From contig DFTB01000005.1 in NCBI GenBank assembly GCA_002382975.1, forward strand, positions 1 to 20,519: a DNA stretch of 20,519 nt, read 5' to 3'. Source of the stretch: Fibrobacter sp. UBA4223. Its GTDB lineage: Bacteria > Fibrobacterota > Fibrobacteria > Fibrobacterales > Fibrobacteraceae. Of the stretch, positions 1 through 7,674 are shown piece by piece (positions within the stretch are counted from its first letter, which is position 1; every line of letters begins with the position of its first letter). The translations under genes and the position numbers were made by a program. The notes under the pieces are model-generated. The model was not told the DNA's origin, made no database searches, and saw only the letters and a list, made by a program, of their open reading frames with translations.

Positions 1-1260
1 TTACTTGGATTCTTCGGCAGCCGGACGGATACCCACGATAAAGTCGGCAGCCATCTGGAAGCGGAGTTCTTCACGAAGCTGGTTGATACGGCCAGACTGA
101 CGGAAATGAGACTTCAGGTCGTCAAATTCAATGTGGTAGGCCTTGGCCATTTCCTGCAGGCGGGCGTCCACCTGGGCCTGTGCGGGGCGGATCTTTTCCT
201 TGTTGGCCACGAACTCCAGAATGCGATGCTTCTTGATTTCGCGGATAGCTTCGGGGGCCAATGTCTTCATCTGTTCTTCGGTGGGTTCCACCGCATCCTT
301 CGGGTCCTGCACGTTGCGGTTGATGGACCATTTGATGAGGTCTGCCACGCGGGCATTGGGAACCTCGAACGGGTTCTGTTCGATAAGCTTGTCGATGGCC
401 TCGTCAATGGCCTTGGTCTTGGCGGCATCCTGCTTCTGGTTGGCAAGGCTTTCGGCGATGTTGCTCTTCAGTTCGGCTTCGTCCTTGACGCCCACCTTCT
501 TGCAGAATTCTTCATCCAGGGTAGGGGGAACAATTTCACGAATTTCCGTCACTTTCACCTTGAAATGAGCGGACTTGCCACGGTAGCGTTCGTCTTTGTG
601 GTCATCAGGATACTTGAAGTCTACTTCCTTGACGTCTCCAGCAGAAGACCCGACAAGGCCTTCGTCAAAACCGGGGCTAGCAGATTCGCCCAGCAAATTG
701 CGGAACACCCTGTTTTCAGGAAGTTCCTGCTTTTCGCCTTCAATAATCACCTCTAGGTATTCACCTTCCACCACATCGCCCTTCTGGGCTGCGCGGTCAA
801 CATGTTCGTCCTTGCTCCACATCTTCATCAGGTGATCGAATTCGGCCTGGACTTCTTCTTCGTGGACTGCGGTCTGAGGAACGGTCACACCCGTGTCGGC
901 GTAGCCCTTGATGTCGATTTCAGGGTCAATTTCCACTTCCACCGTCATGGTAATGGCGGATTCCTTGTCGTCGTTGAACTTTGTAATCTTCAACTGGCCC
1001 ACGGGGATGATGTTCGCCTTCTTGAGCTCGGCGTTCAAGACGGCATCCACGGTCTCGTTCACGACCTCATGACGGATGGAATCGCCAAACTGCTTCAAAA
1101 TCATGGCCTTGGGAACCTGGCCCTGGCGGAAACCCTTCAGCGTCACCTGCTTTTTGTACTGGGACAGCTTCTTTTCGAAAGGAGCCTTCAGGTCCTCCTG
1201 GGGGATAGTGACTTCGAGGGTACGCAGGGTTGCGCTGGTTTCTTTGATTTCAACGGGCAT
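1..1260 (-). CDS. tig: trigger factor (ribosome-associated chaperone / peptidyl-prolyl isomerase)
   Basis: Complete 419-residue protein, close to the usual trigger factor length. The N-terminal ribosome-docking domain carries the signature GFRQGQVP at residues 43-50, which in the family contacts uL23 at the tunnel exit. A central FKBP-like isomerase domain lies at about 160-240 (GDVVEGEY, then SPGFDEGLVG), followed by the helical substrate-cradling domain to the C terminus. The start MPVEIKE at 1260 matches the family N terminus and has a GGAG five bases upstream; an upstream in-frame extension would run into the tRNA gene and is rejected. It acts in the cytosol at the ribosome on nascent chains. 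The usual downstream partners clpP and clpX would lie outside the window. Its docking partner uL23 is encoded at 18126-18428, where Glu15 aligns with the E. coli docking residue Glu18. Confidence 0.97.
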   Translation of the reverse strand: MPVEIKETSATLRTLEVTIPQEDLKAPFEKKLSQYKKQVTLKGFRQGQVPKAMILKQFGDSIRHEVVNETVDAVLNAELKKANIIPVGQLKITKFNDDKESAITMTVEVEIDPEIDIKGYADTGVTVPQTAVHEEEVQAEFDHLMKMWSKDEHVDRAAQKGDVVEGEYLEVIIEGEKQELPENRVFRNLLGESASPGFDEGLVGSSAGDVKEVDFKYPDDHKDERYRGKSAHFKVKVTEIREIVPPTLDEEFCKKVGVKDEAELKSNIAESLANQKQDAAKTKAIDEAIDKLIEQNPFEVPNARVADLIKWSINRNVQDPKDAVEPTEEQMKTLAPEAIREIKKHRILEFVANKEKIRPAQAQVDARLQEMAKAYHIEFDDLKSHFRQSGRINQLREELRFQMAADFIVGIRPAAEESK

Positions 1261-1295
1261 ATAGACTCCGGTATTCGTTAGTAGATTAAAATTTC

Positions 1296-1378
<83 letters not shown>

Positions 1379-1416
1379 TTGTGTCGCTAATTTAGAAAAA
1401 AAGTCTTCGTAAAAAA

Positions 1417-2106
1417 TCAGGAAACATCAATATATCCGTAAAAACGAGACGGAATCCTCCTGGGGACAAGCCCTAAACGATTCGCTATCCGTACAGGGAG
1501 GGCCGCCATAAACCCAAAGGGTCCCCTAAAATGCTCTCGCACTAGCGCCATAGACACGTGAGGGAACAAGAAATCTCCCATACGAAGTGTGTAGGGCTTT
1601 CCCAAAGAATCCAGCATCTGTTTCATTTCTTGAAAGGAGAAATGCCACAAATGGTCCGAAACCGCCACATGGGCATAAGACAACCCAAGCCTGAACAGCG
1701 AATCAAAATCTTCGGTACAAGGTAATGTAAAAACCACGCGCTTGCGGGCCGCCGCCATGGCAGACTGCAAAAACGCCTTGGGGTCAGGAACGTGCTCAAG
1801 AACCTCAATCAACATCACCGTATCGGCAACACCATCTCCCAGGAACTCGCCCGGCTGTAGAAGGCGCGTGTTTAACCCATTTTCTGCAGCAACTTTCAGG
1901 GATTCCGGATTGATGTCCGCCACGACAACGTCATAACCGGCACGGGAAAGTTCCAAGGAATAAGCACCCTCTCCCCCGCCAAGGTCTATGACCGTACGGC
2001 CCCTGATTTCGTTGAGCAAGAAATCAATAATGGGCTTATAGGCCTCGCCCGGTTTTGCCGGCGGACCGGGCCTGAAAAATGAACTTTGACCTTGAAGTTT
2101 TCCCAT
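1417..2106 (-). CDS. class I SAM-dependent methyltransferase
   Basis: A 229-residue Rossmann-fold methyltransferase. Motif I is VIDLGGGEG at 39-47, the acidic post-I ribose-binding motif is ADINPE at 63-68, EVLEHVPDP at 101-109 is the motif typical of this small-molecule/sugar/lipid methyltransferase class, and SDHLWHFS at 150-157 is also typical. No signal peptide or membrane span is visible, so it is cytosolic. The substrate is not determinable; its position beside the polysaccharide genes suggests methylation of a sugar or lipid-linked glycan, possibly as a chain-terminating or decorating step, but this is inference. It is divergent from the flippase gene and ends 41 bases before the tRNA. 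The start at 2106 has no convincing ribosome binding site. Confidence 0.85.
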   Translation of the reverse strand: MGKLQGQSSFFRPGPPAKPGEAYKPIIDFLLNEIRGRTVIDLGGGEGAYSLELSRAGYDVVVADINPESLKVAAENGLNTRLLQPGEFLGDGVADTVMLIEVLEHVPDPKAFLQSAMAAARKRVVFTLPCTEDFDSLFRLGLSYAHVAVSDHLWHFSFQEMKQMLDSLGKPYTLRMGDFLFPHVSMALVREHFRGPFGFMAALPVRIANRLGLVPRRIPSRFYGYIDVS

Positions 2107-2177
2107 ATTTCAAATATACAAAACTTGGGCTGTCAAAAAATATCATTCTATGCTTTTCTTTTTTGTATCTTTAGGTC
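2107..2177. promoter_or_regulatory. divergent intergenic region, probable back-to-back promoters
   Basis: These 71 AT-rich bases separate the divergent methyltransferase and flippase starts, so promoters for both should lie here. On the minus strand a perfect TTGACA is followed after 12 bases by TATATT, a spacing too short for a standard sigma-70 promoter. TATATTTG, which ends four bases before the methyltransferase start, resembles the TAnnTTTG element of Bacteroidota promoters. On the plus strand TTGGGC, 18 bases, TATGCT is a weak sigma-70-like match. None of these is convincing alone. Confidence 0.35.
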
Positions 2178-3413
2178 GTGCCGGCAGTCATAAAAAGCAT
2201 AAAGATAGGCGCTTTCATCGCTTGCGCCAATTTTATCATACAAGGAATCTCTTTTCTTGTACAAAATTTTATCGCCCGCAACTTAGGAACGTCAGCCTAC
2301 GGATTTTTCGGGGTCCTTCAAACGGACTTTGCCATTTTTTCCGCCATCGCCGACTTTGGCATGGGCACACTCATTCTCGCTTTCTTCGGCAAAAGAGCCA
2401 CAGAAGGGCAACTTTTCAGAAATGTTTTCCAGCTACGCATTGTAAGTTCGATCTTGGCTGCCCTCATTATGGTTCTATTCGCCCTTACTTTTAGACAAAA
2501 CCATGCCATTTTTTACGGAGAACTCATCCTCTCCTTCGGTCTTATATTCCAGCACGCTTTCTTTGACTGGTTCTTTATCTGTGGCAGATTCTGGAAAAAA
2601 CTGTTACTCTCCAAAATTCTGCATTCCATTTCGTACACCGCCATCATGGGCATCGCCCTCCTCTATTTCAAAACCGAAAAAATAGAGATGATTGCCCTGG
2701 CTATGGTCCTTGCGGCACTACCCGCCTTCTTCTTCGGCATCACCCAATCGCTGAATCGCAAAATATTCAAGATAACCAAGCGTACCTTACTTTTTTTCCG
2801 CCTTATGTTCAAGGCCGGAATCCCTTACGCCATATCCGGCTTTGCCTCTTACGCCTACCTTCCCGTTGGGCTGTATATAGCAGACAAGTTCGCATCCGCC
2901 GAATTTCTGAGTTCCTACAATTACGGACACAAGATACTCATCCTCTGCTCGGGAATCATGGTCCATTTTATTTCTTCGAACCTGGTCACCCAACATTTAT
3001 CACAGGATAAATATGTCCACCTAAAAGAAATTGCCGCTTTCGTCATCTTTATCGGAGTATGTATATCCCCCCTTTGGCTATTTCCAAAACAGCTACTGCA
3101 AGTTCTTTTCTTTGCAGTTCAATGGACAAGCGATTCTCTTGATTGCAGCGGACAGATACTCAGGATTCTTTCCCTGTCACTCCTATTCCAGGCGACAAGA
3201 ATGTCCATGATTTCCACAATGCTAAAAAATAAAGAAACTTACGCTTACGCCATAATTGTAAGTGTAGCCGGTGCGGCAAACATTGCTGCATGTACACTTG
3301 CCGGAATGAACCTAGCCAATAGCTACATCCCGGTCTTCGCCTTGACCGGTGATATCTTCATTACGTTTATTCTCATGGGATATTACATTCGCCGGAAGTC
3401 GATTAAATGGTAA
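2178..3413 (+). CDS. Wzx-like polysaccharide flippase (MOP superfamily)
   Basis: A 411-residue, very hydrophobic protein with about a dozen predicted membrane spans, basic loops and a basic C-terminal end (YYIRRKSIKW). The N-terminal pattern IKIGAFIACANFIIQG followed by NFIARNLGTSAYGFFG (residues 29-44) is typical of the Wzx/polysaccharide-biosynthesis branch of the MOP family, which flips undecaprenyl-linked repeat units across the inner membrane. GTG at 2178 is the only canonical start: a TAG stop lies in frame at 2172-2174 and no later ATG, GTG or TTG fits before residue 62. AGG lies only two bases from the GTG, so the ribosome binding site is poor. It is the only plus-strand gene in the window, is AT-richer than the ribosomal genes, and overlaps the convergent polymerase gene by 102 bases. 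Confidence 0.85.
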   Translation: MPAVIKSIKIGAFIACANFIIQGISFLVQNFIARNLGTSAYGFFGVLQTDFAIFSAIADFGMGTLILAFFGKRATEGQLFRNVFQLRIVSSILAALIMVLFALTFRQNHAIFYGELILSFGLIFQHAFFDWFFICGRFWKKLLLSKILHSISYTAIMGIALLYFKTEKIEMIALAMVLAALPAFFFGITQSLNRKIFKITKRTLLFFRLMFKAGIPYAISGFASYAYLPVGLYIADKFASAEFLSSYNYGHKILILCSGIMVHFISSNLVTQHLSQDKYVHLKEIAAFVIFIGVCISPLWLFPKQLLQVLFFAVQWTSDSLDCSGQILRILSLSLLFQATRMSMISTMLKNKETYAYAIIVSVAGAANIAACTLAGMNLANSYIPVFALTGDIFITFILMGYYIRRKSIKW

Positions 3414-4718
3414 AACACCCTTGCCACTGCTCATAACGCAGACAATCACAAAGAATGTCATCCACGCCCAATACATGCTCTGCTTGTAACCGGTTGTAAA
3501 GCTCCACAAGAATATCCACAACACAAACATACACTCAAACAAAAGGAACAGGGGCGTTTTGGAAGATGCCATACGACGGTAACACCAGGTGATGAGTATT
3601 CCAAAAAAGAACGGCACAAAAAAAAGTCCCACGACCCCAAAATCCTTATAGGCGTCCCACAGGAACGGAATCGTGTTAAGGTGTACCTTTTTAGAGACAC
3701 TCTGGTTAAACGGGGTATCCCAGCCGAAACTGTCCTGAAGGCCATCGCCCATCCGTAGTAAATGGGTTATACCGTAAAACGCATCTACGCCATAGGTCCA
3801 TTCGTGCTCATAGGCATCGCTGGGCCGGTTAAAAGCATAATCTAGATTCCAATAGTTGTTGGAGATGTATAAGTAAGGCAGTTGAGTCAGCTTTCGGGCT
3901 ACCTTTTCCGTAAAATCCTGGGTCTTCTTGTTGACCGCCATGAAACTATTCCAGTCGTTATACTGCCCCTTCAAAAAAGCCACTCCGATAAAGAAGGCGA
4001 GAGCAAAGGCCAAAATGATTCCGCTGGTTTTCCAAGTAAAGCGGCCATGCAAATAGTTATACAACATCAGAAGGATCCCAACGCAAAGCATATTGATACC
4101 ACGACTGGGGAACGTCAAGAAACTTAGAATCATAGTGAATACAACCATGAACCTTGACGCGTTACGGACCCAGCGCACAGGGTTAATCGACTTGAAGGAC
4201 GCCACCCCGAAAAGTCCCACAACCATAGCACCCGAAGTAAAAAAGTCCGAATACTTCAGCACAGGGCTGCTTCTGCCAGACACCCAGTAAGCGGGCTGTT
4301 CAGTAAGCAGTACAAAGTTACCTGCAACAGAAATAACTCCAACAACTCCTATGAAAAAATAGGCAAAGGCCAAAAAACTGGCACAAAAGTGCGTCGGCCA
4401 GCTATACTCACGGTTCAATGTAACCTGAGAGGGCATGGCGCCGCCGCCCTTGGTCGCCCAGACAATCTGAGTCAAAATGGAGCCGCCAATAAAGGCAGCC
4501 ATTCCCCCACCCCACACAAGCCAGGTATTAAGGTGAAAATCTGTCATGGCGGGATCAAGCTTGAGGTATGCCACCCCAAGCATCAGAGTCTGTACCAAGA
4601 AATACAATACCGGCGGAAAAAAATAGTCCACCTTCAACAGCGAAACAACAAGCAACACCACAGTTGCAAGCGTAAATAGCACGCAAGTTTCTGGATATGC
4701 CGCCAAGACTGCTTCCAT
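3312..4718 (-). CDS. Wzy-like oligosaccharide repeat-unit polymerase
   Basis: A 468-residue polytopic membrane protein with roughly ten or eleven spans and a large extracytoplasmic loop around residues 250-350. The block NTIPFLWDAYKDFGVVGLFF at 348-367 is the kind of conserved segment seen in repeat-unit polymerases of the Wzy type (NT...D.FG..G). Such enzymes polymerise flipped lipid-linked oligosaccharides on the periplasmic face of the inner membrane. It starts 22 bases after the Wzz-like gene ends and is probably in the same operon. The last 33 residues (from about 436) are hydrophilic, follow the last span, and are encoded entirely antisense to the flippase 3' end. An O-antigen ligase-like role is a less likely alternative. 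Confidence 0.8.
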   Translation of the reverse strand: MEAVLAAYPETCVLFTLATVVLLVVSLLKVDYFFPPVLYFLVQTLMLGVAYLKLDPAMTDFHLNTWLVWGGGMAAFIGGSILTQIVWATKGGGAMPSQVTLNREYSWPTHFCASFLAFAYFFIGVVGVISVAGNFVLLTEQPAYWVSGRSSPVLKYSDFFTSGAMVVGLFGVASFKSINPVRWVRNASRFMVVFTMILSFLTFPSRGINMLCVGILLMLYNYLHGRFTWKTSGIILAFALAFFIGVAFLKGQYNDWNSFMAVNKKTQDFTEKVARKLTQLPYLYISNNYWNLDYAFNRPSDAYEHEWTYGVDAFYGITHLLRMGDGLQDSFGWDTPFNQSVSKKVHLNTIPFLWDAYKDFGVVGLFFVPFFFGILITWCYRRMASSKTPLFLLFECMFVLWIFLWSFTTGYKQSMYWAWMTFFVIVCVMSSGKGVLPFNRLPANVISHENKRNEDITGQGEDRDVAIG

Positions 4719-4740
4719 GGCCTATCGCCTTGTTCCAGGT

Positions 4741-5946
4741 TTACTTACGCCAAAAACAAATCTCGCGCACAATCGACTCCCATTCGTGGGAAATGTCGGA
4801 ACCCTTCTTTGATTCTGAGCGCATATATTCAATAAAGCTACACAGCAGCGTCGCTACAAGGAACGAAATGAAAAAGGTAAACATCATCATCAGACCACGT
4901 CTGGGGAAAACCCTCTTGTCGTTTTCCCATGGGGGCTGAAGGACTATCAGATTAACCTGCTTGTTATTGGCCTCCATATCCAGTTGTTCACGCTGTTCAC
5001 GGAGCATCATGTAGATGGCCTGCTGCATCTGCAATTCACTTTTCAGCTTCAGATACTGATTCGAAAGTTCTGGAGTCTTGTTGAGAGCCACCACACCCAT
5101 ATCGCTCTGTTTTCCATCGGTCACCTGGCTAATGGCATTTTCAATGTTTTTCAGGCGACGTTCCAGATCCTCCACACGCTTTGTCCGATTTCCCTGCTTT
5201 GCCATTTCATAGGAAATCTCCTGCTTGATAGCCTCCCGTTCCGTCTGCATGTTCGCCATGTACCTTATGGTTGATTCTAGTTGACGGTCGGGGTCGTAAT
5301 AGTTGTTTTTCCGCTGGAACTTGATGAAATCCTTTTTCATGGATTCCATCTCCGTTTCCACTTCCTTGATCCGGGTGTCCATGTACTCACGCATCTGACG
5401 CGCCTGGTTCGTCTTGTAATAGTTATACATGGAATCTACTTGCGTCAAGAAATACTGAACAACGGCGGCGGCCTTCTTATAGTCCTTGTGCTCAAAAGTC
5501 ACCAAGAACATATCCTCGTCGTTCATATCAATCTTCAAGTCCTTGCGGAACTTCTTCAACAAGTCGGCATAGAACTTACCCTTAAACTTGTAATCCCTTG
5601 CCAAATCAAACTTTTCAATAATACGTTCGTGCAATTCCCAAGACTTGGCAAATGTCATGGTGACATCGGCACCTTCGTCCGAATCTCCAAGCAAGTCTGT
5701 CAGCGATCCACCCTTTTCGCTCAATTTTTTTGCAGCACCCATGCCCGGCATCATAGCGCTATTTTCCACCGGTGACGTAAAAACAGCTTCCGCCCTATAC
5801 TTTGGCGTAAAGCCCCACATCACCATTACAAACATGACTGCCGTGGGAATCAAGACTATTAGCGAAAAAAGCAGCTTATGGGACAGACAACTGCGAATTG
5901 CCGTCAATACAATCTCAAGAAAAGAAATGTCTCTTTGTTTTTCCAT
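4741..5946 (-). CDS. Wzz-like polysaccharide co-polymerase (chain-length determinant)
   Basis: A 401-residue protein with the classic Wzz/PCP layout: a short cytosolic N terminus, a first span at about 24-45, a long periplasmic region rich in heptad-like charged helices (about 175-335), a proline-containing stretch before the second span (QPPWENDKRVFPRRG, 337-351), a second span at about 351-374 and a short basic cytosolic tail. There is no Walker-type tyrosine kinase domain and no tyrosine cluster at the C terminus, so it is not a fused BY-kinase. The family controls chain length and, in capsule systems, bridges to the outer-membrane OPX channel. It begins one base after the OPX gene stops, implying translational coupling; no separate ribosome binding site is evident. 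Confidence 0.9.
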   Translation of the reverse strand: MEKQRDISFLEIVLTAIRSCLSHKLLFSLIVLIPTAVMFVMVMWGFTPKYRAEAVFTSPVENSAMMPGMGAAKKLSEKGGSLTDLLGDSDEGADVTMTFAKSWELHERIIEKFDLARDYKFKGKFYADLLKKFRKDLKIDMNDEDMFLVTFEHKDYKKAAAVVQYFLTQVDSMYNYYKTNQARQMREYMDTRIKEVETEMESMKKDFIKFQRKNNYYDPDRQLESTIRYMANMQTEREAIKQEISYEMAKQGNRTKRVEDLERRLKNIENAISQVTDGKQSDMGVVALNKTPELSNQYLKLKSELQMQQAIYMMLREQREQLDMEANNKQVNLIVLQPPWENDKRVFPRRGLMMMFTFFISFLVATLLCSFIEYMRSESKKGSDISHEWESIVREICFWRK

Positions 5947-5947
5947 A

Positions 5948-7114
5948 CTACCGGTAAGACATATAAATAATTAGCGAAGAAGATACCACCGTCAACAAAG
6001 ACGCCAGGAACAAAGTGATATCCTTAAAAATTTCATAGCGGCTCTTGGGTATTTCGATATAGTCGCCCGGAAGAATTTCATCTTCTGTGGCATTCACATC
6101 GATAGTCTCCCTATTGCCGCGAACCACGTGAACCTGATTCCAGCTTCCTGTAAACGGGGTAACGCCTGCGGCAGCAATGTAATCCAGGGCATGGTAATCG
6201 GGGTTGTAGGGGACGCGTCCCATAGCGGCTACCGCCCCGCCAACATAAACAAACTGGTTGTTAGAACCACGGTTATCGCAATAAATCTCGGAACTTGCAG
6301 AAACAGCCACATTCTTCGCTTCGGATGTAGAGATCTTCTTTTCAGAGCCGTCACGTGCAACAATCTTTATAAAGCTGAGTCCGCTGCTTTCGACATCGCT
6401 ACCGGACGCCATCAGATAATAATCGGCAACAGAACGGTTGTCATTGTACGTCACAGGAACACGCCTGTCAGGAAAAACAAGGGTTACCGCAGTACTCATA
6501 TCGACGAAAGGAACAAAAATCCGGTCACCCTGCATCAACACAAGGTCACTTGAAAAATCACCCAATCGAACAACCTTGTTGTAATCCACTTTCAAGGAAT
6601 CCTGACCGCGGATGACGACAATCTTCTCCTTATCAGCCGTTGGCAAAAAACCACCCATATTGCGAAGCAGAGTACTCAATTTCGTCTGAGCTTCTACGGG
6701 AACTTGACCCGTCTGTAGAACGGCACCCATTACAGAAACCATAAAGGACTTCAATCGAGACAGTTGAACTGACGAATACTGTGCACTATACTTCACGGAA
6801 ATCGCCCGCAATATTTCGCGCTTGGCCTCATTGAGAGTTTTACCACCAACATTGATAACACCACACTCACTGACAGCAATAGTTCCATCAGCATTGACCT
6901 GAACAGAAAAGTAATTGTTCTCCAGGAACAAATCAAAAAAATCACCCGGACCAACGATGTAGTTTGAATCCACCTGCGATTCCACGACCATAGGCATCAA
7001 GGAAACATTGCCGCGAGGTGTCGAATACTCCGGAGGAATCCTCATCAGCGATGACTGCGCAAAAGACAGCACCGCAAAAATCCAGACAGACAACAAACAA
7101 AGTTTCAGTCTCAT
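5948..7114 (-). CDS. Wza-like outer-membrane polysaccharide export (OPX) protein
   Basis: A 388-residue protein. Residues 1-19 look like a type I signal peptide (MRLKLCLLSVWIFAVLSFA), with no lipobox cysteine. A PES domain follows at about 50-122 (NYIVGPGDFFDLFL near its start), an SLBB-type segment at about 124-170 (VMGAVLQTGQVPV), a middle region, a further SLBB segment at about 287-333 (VYVGGAVAAMGRVPY) and a hydrophobic helix at about 364-385 near the C terminus. OPX proteins form the periplasmic/outer-membrane conduit for exported polysaccharide. I chose the start at 7114 because it opens the signal peptide and has GGGA upstream; an in-frame start at 7153 would read through the terminator stem. 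It is the first gene of the apparent wza-wzz-wzy operon. Confidence 0.9.
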   Translation of the reverse strand: MRLKLCLLSVWIFAVLSFAQSSLMRIPPEYSTPRGNVSLMPMVVESQVDSNYIVGPGDFFDLFLENNYFSVQVNADGTIAVSECGVINVGGKTLNEAKREILRAISVKYSAQYSSVQLSRLKSFMVSVMGAVLQTGQVPVEAQTKLSTLLRNMGGFLPTADKEKIVVIRGQDSLKVDYNKVVRLGDFSSDLVLMQGDRIFVPFVDMSTAVTLVFPDRRVPVTYNDNRSVADYYLMASGSDVESSGLSFIKIVARDGSEKKISTSEAKNVAVSASSEIYCDNRGSNNQFVYVGGAVAAMGRVPYNPDYHALDYIAAAGVTPFTGSWNQVHVVRGNRETIDVNATEDEILPGDYIEIPKSRYEIFKDITLFLASLLTVVSSSLIIYMSYR

Positions 7115-7151
7115 AAAGATCCCAAATAAGCTACATGTCGTATAAAAATAC

Positions 7152-7183
7152 AAAAAAAGCCCAGCAGAAACTGGACTTTTTTT
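7152..7183 (-). terminator. intrinsic terminator of the ribosomal superoperon
   Basis: In minus-strand RNA a 13-base-pair stem, 7183-7171 with 7164-7152, encloses a six-base loop. The core is GUCCAG/CUGGGC with one G-U pair, flanked by seven A and seven U that extend the stem and give the U tract. It starts 18 bases after the rplQ stop. Read on the plus strand, the G-U pair becomes a C-A mismatch, so the structure is best as a minus-strand terminator. The OPX gene starts only 37 bases beyond it. Confidence 0.9.
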
Positions 7184-7201
7184 AATTGTATCGTTATTTT
7201 A

Positions 7202-7672
7202 TTATGCGGACTTGCCTTCGCCTTCAACCATGCTTACGGCATCGGACTTGGCAGCGTCAGCAGCGCCCTTCTTGGCCTTCACCACGATTTCGTCTTCCAC
7301 GAGACCCACGAGGGCCATTTCGGAAGCGTCACCGGGGCGGTTGGGGCCGAGCTTCAGCACGCGGGTGTAACCACCGTTGCGGTTTGCATAGCGCGGGCCG
7401 ATTGTGGCAAACAGGTCCTGCAGGACCTTGGGATCCATGATGAAGCGGGCAGCTTCACGACGGGCAGAAAGGTCGCCCTTCTTGGCATAGGTCACCATGC
7501 GGTCTACCACGCCACGGACAAGCTTTGCCTTGTGGAGGGTTGTACGCACATAACGCTTGCCCTGTTCGGTTTCCATGCCCTTTCCGATGATAGAAGTGGC
7601 AAGGGCGCGGAGGATGGCACGCTTGTGCTGGGCGTTAACGCCGAGTTTCTTGTTTTTTACACCGTGTCTCAT
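7202..7672 (-). CDS. rplQ: 50S ribosomal protein bL17
   Basis: A 156-residue protein beginning MRHGVKNKKLGVNAQHKRA, the bL17 signature. The core ends near residue 125 (ALVGLVEDE); the remaining 30 or so residues are an Ala/Lys/Glu-rich tail missing from the 127-residue E. coli protein but common in longer bL17 variants. It binds 23S rRNA near the tunnel exit side of the large subunit. It is the last gene of the superoperon, separated from rpoA by two bases and followed by the terminator at 7152-7183. Confidence 0.98.
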   Translation of the reverse strand: MRHGVKNKKLGVNAQHKRAILRALATSIIGKGMETEQGKRYVRTTLHKAKLVRGVVDRMVTYAKKGDLSARREAARFIMDPKVLQDLFATIGPRYANRNGGYTRVLKLGPNRPGDASEMALVGLVEDEIVVKAKKGAADAAKSDAVSMVEGEGKSA

Positions 7673-7674
7673 TT

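Noticed and set aside
3260..3420. Possible terminator at the flippase/polymerase convergence
   Set aside because: GCCGG/CCGG repeats near 3270-3305 lack a tight stem with a U tract on either strand.
7115..7153. 13-residue N-terminal extension of the OPX protein
   Set aside because: It would place residues ahead of the signal peptide and start within the terminator stem.
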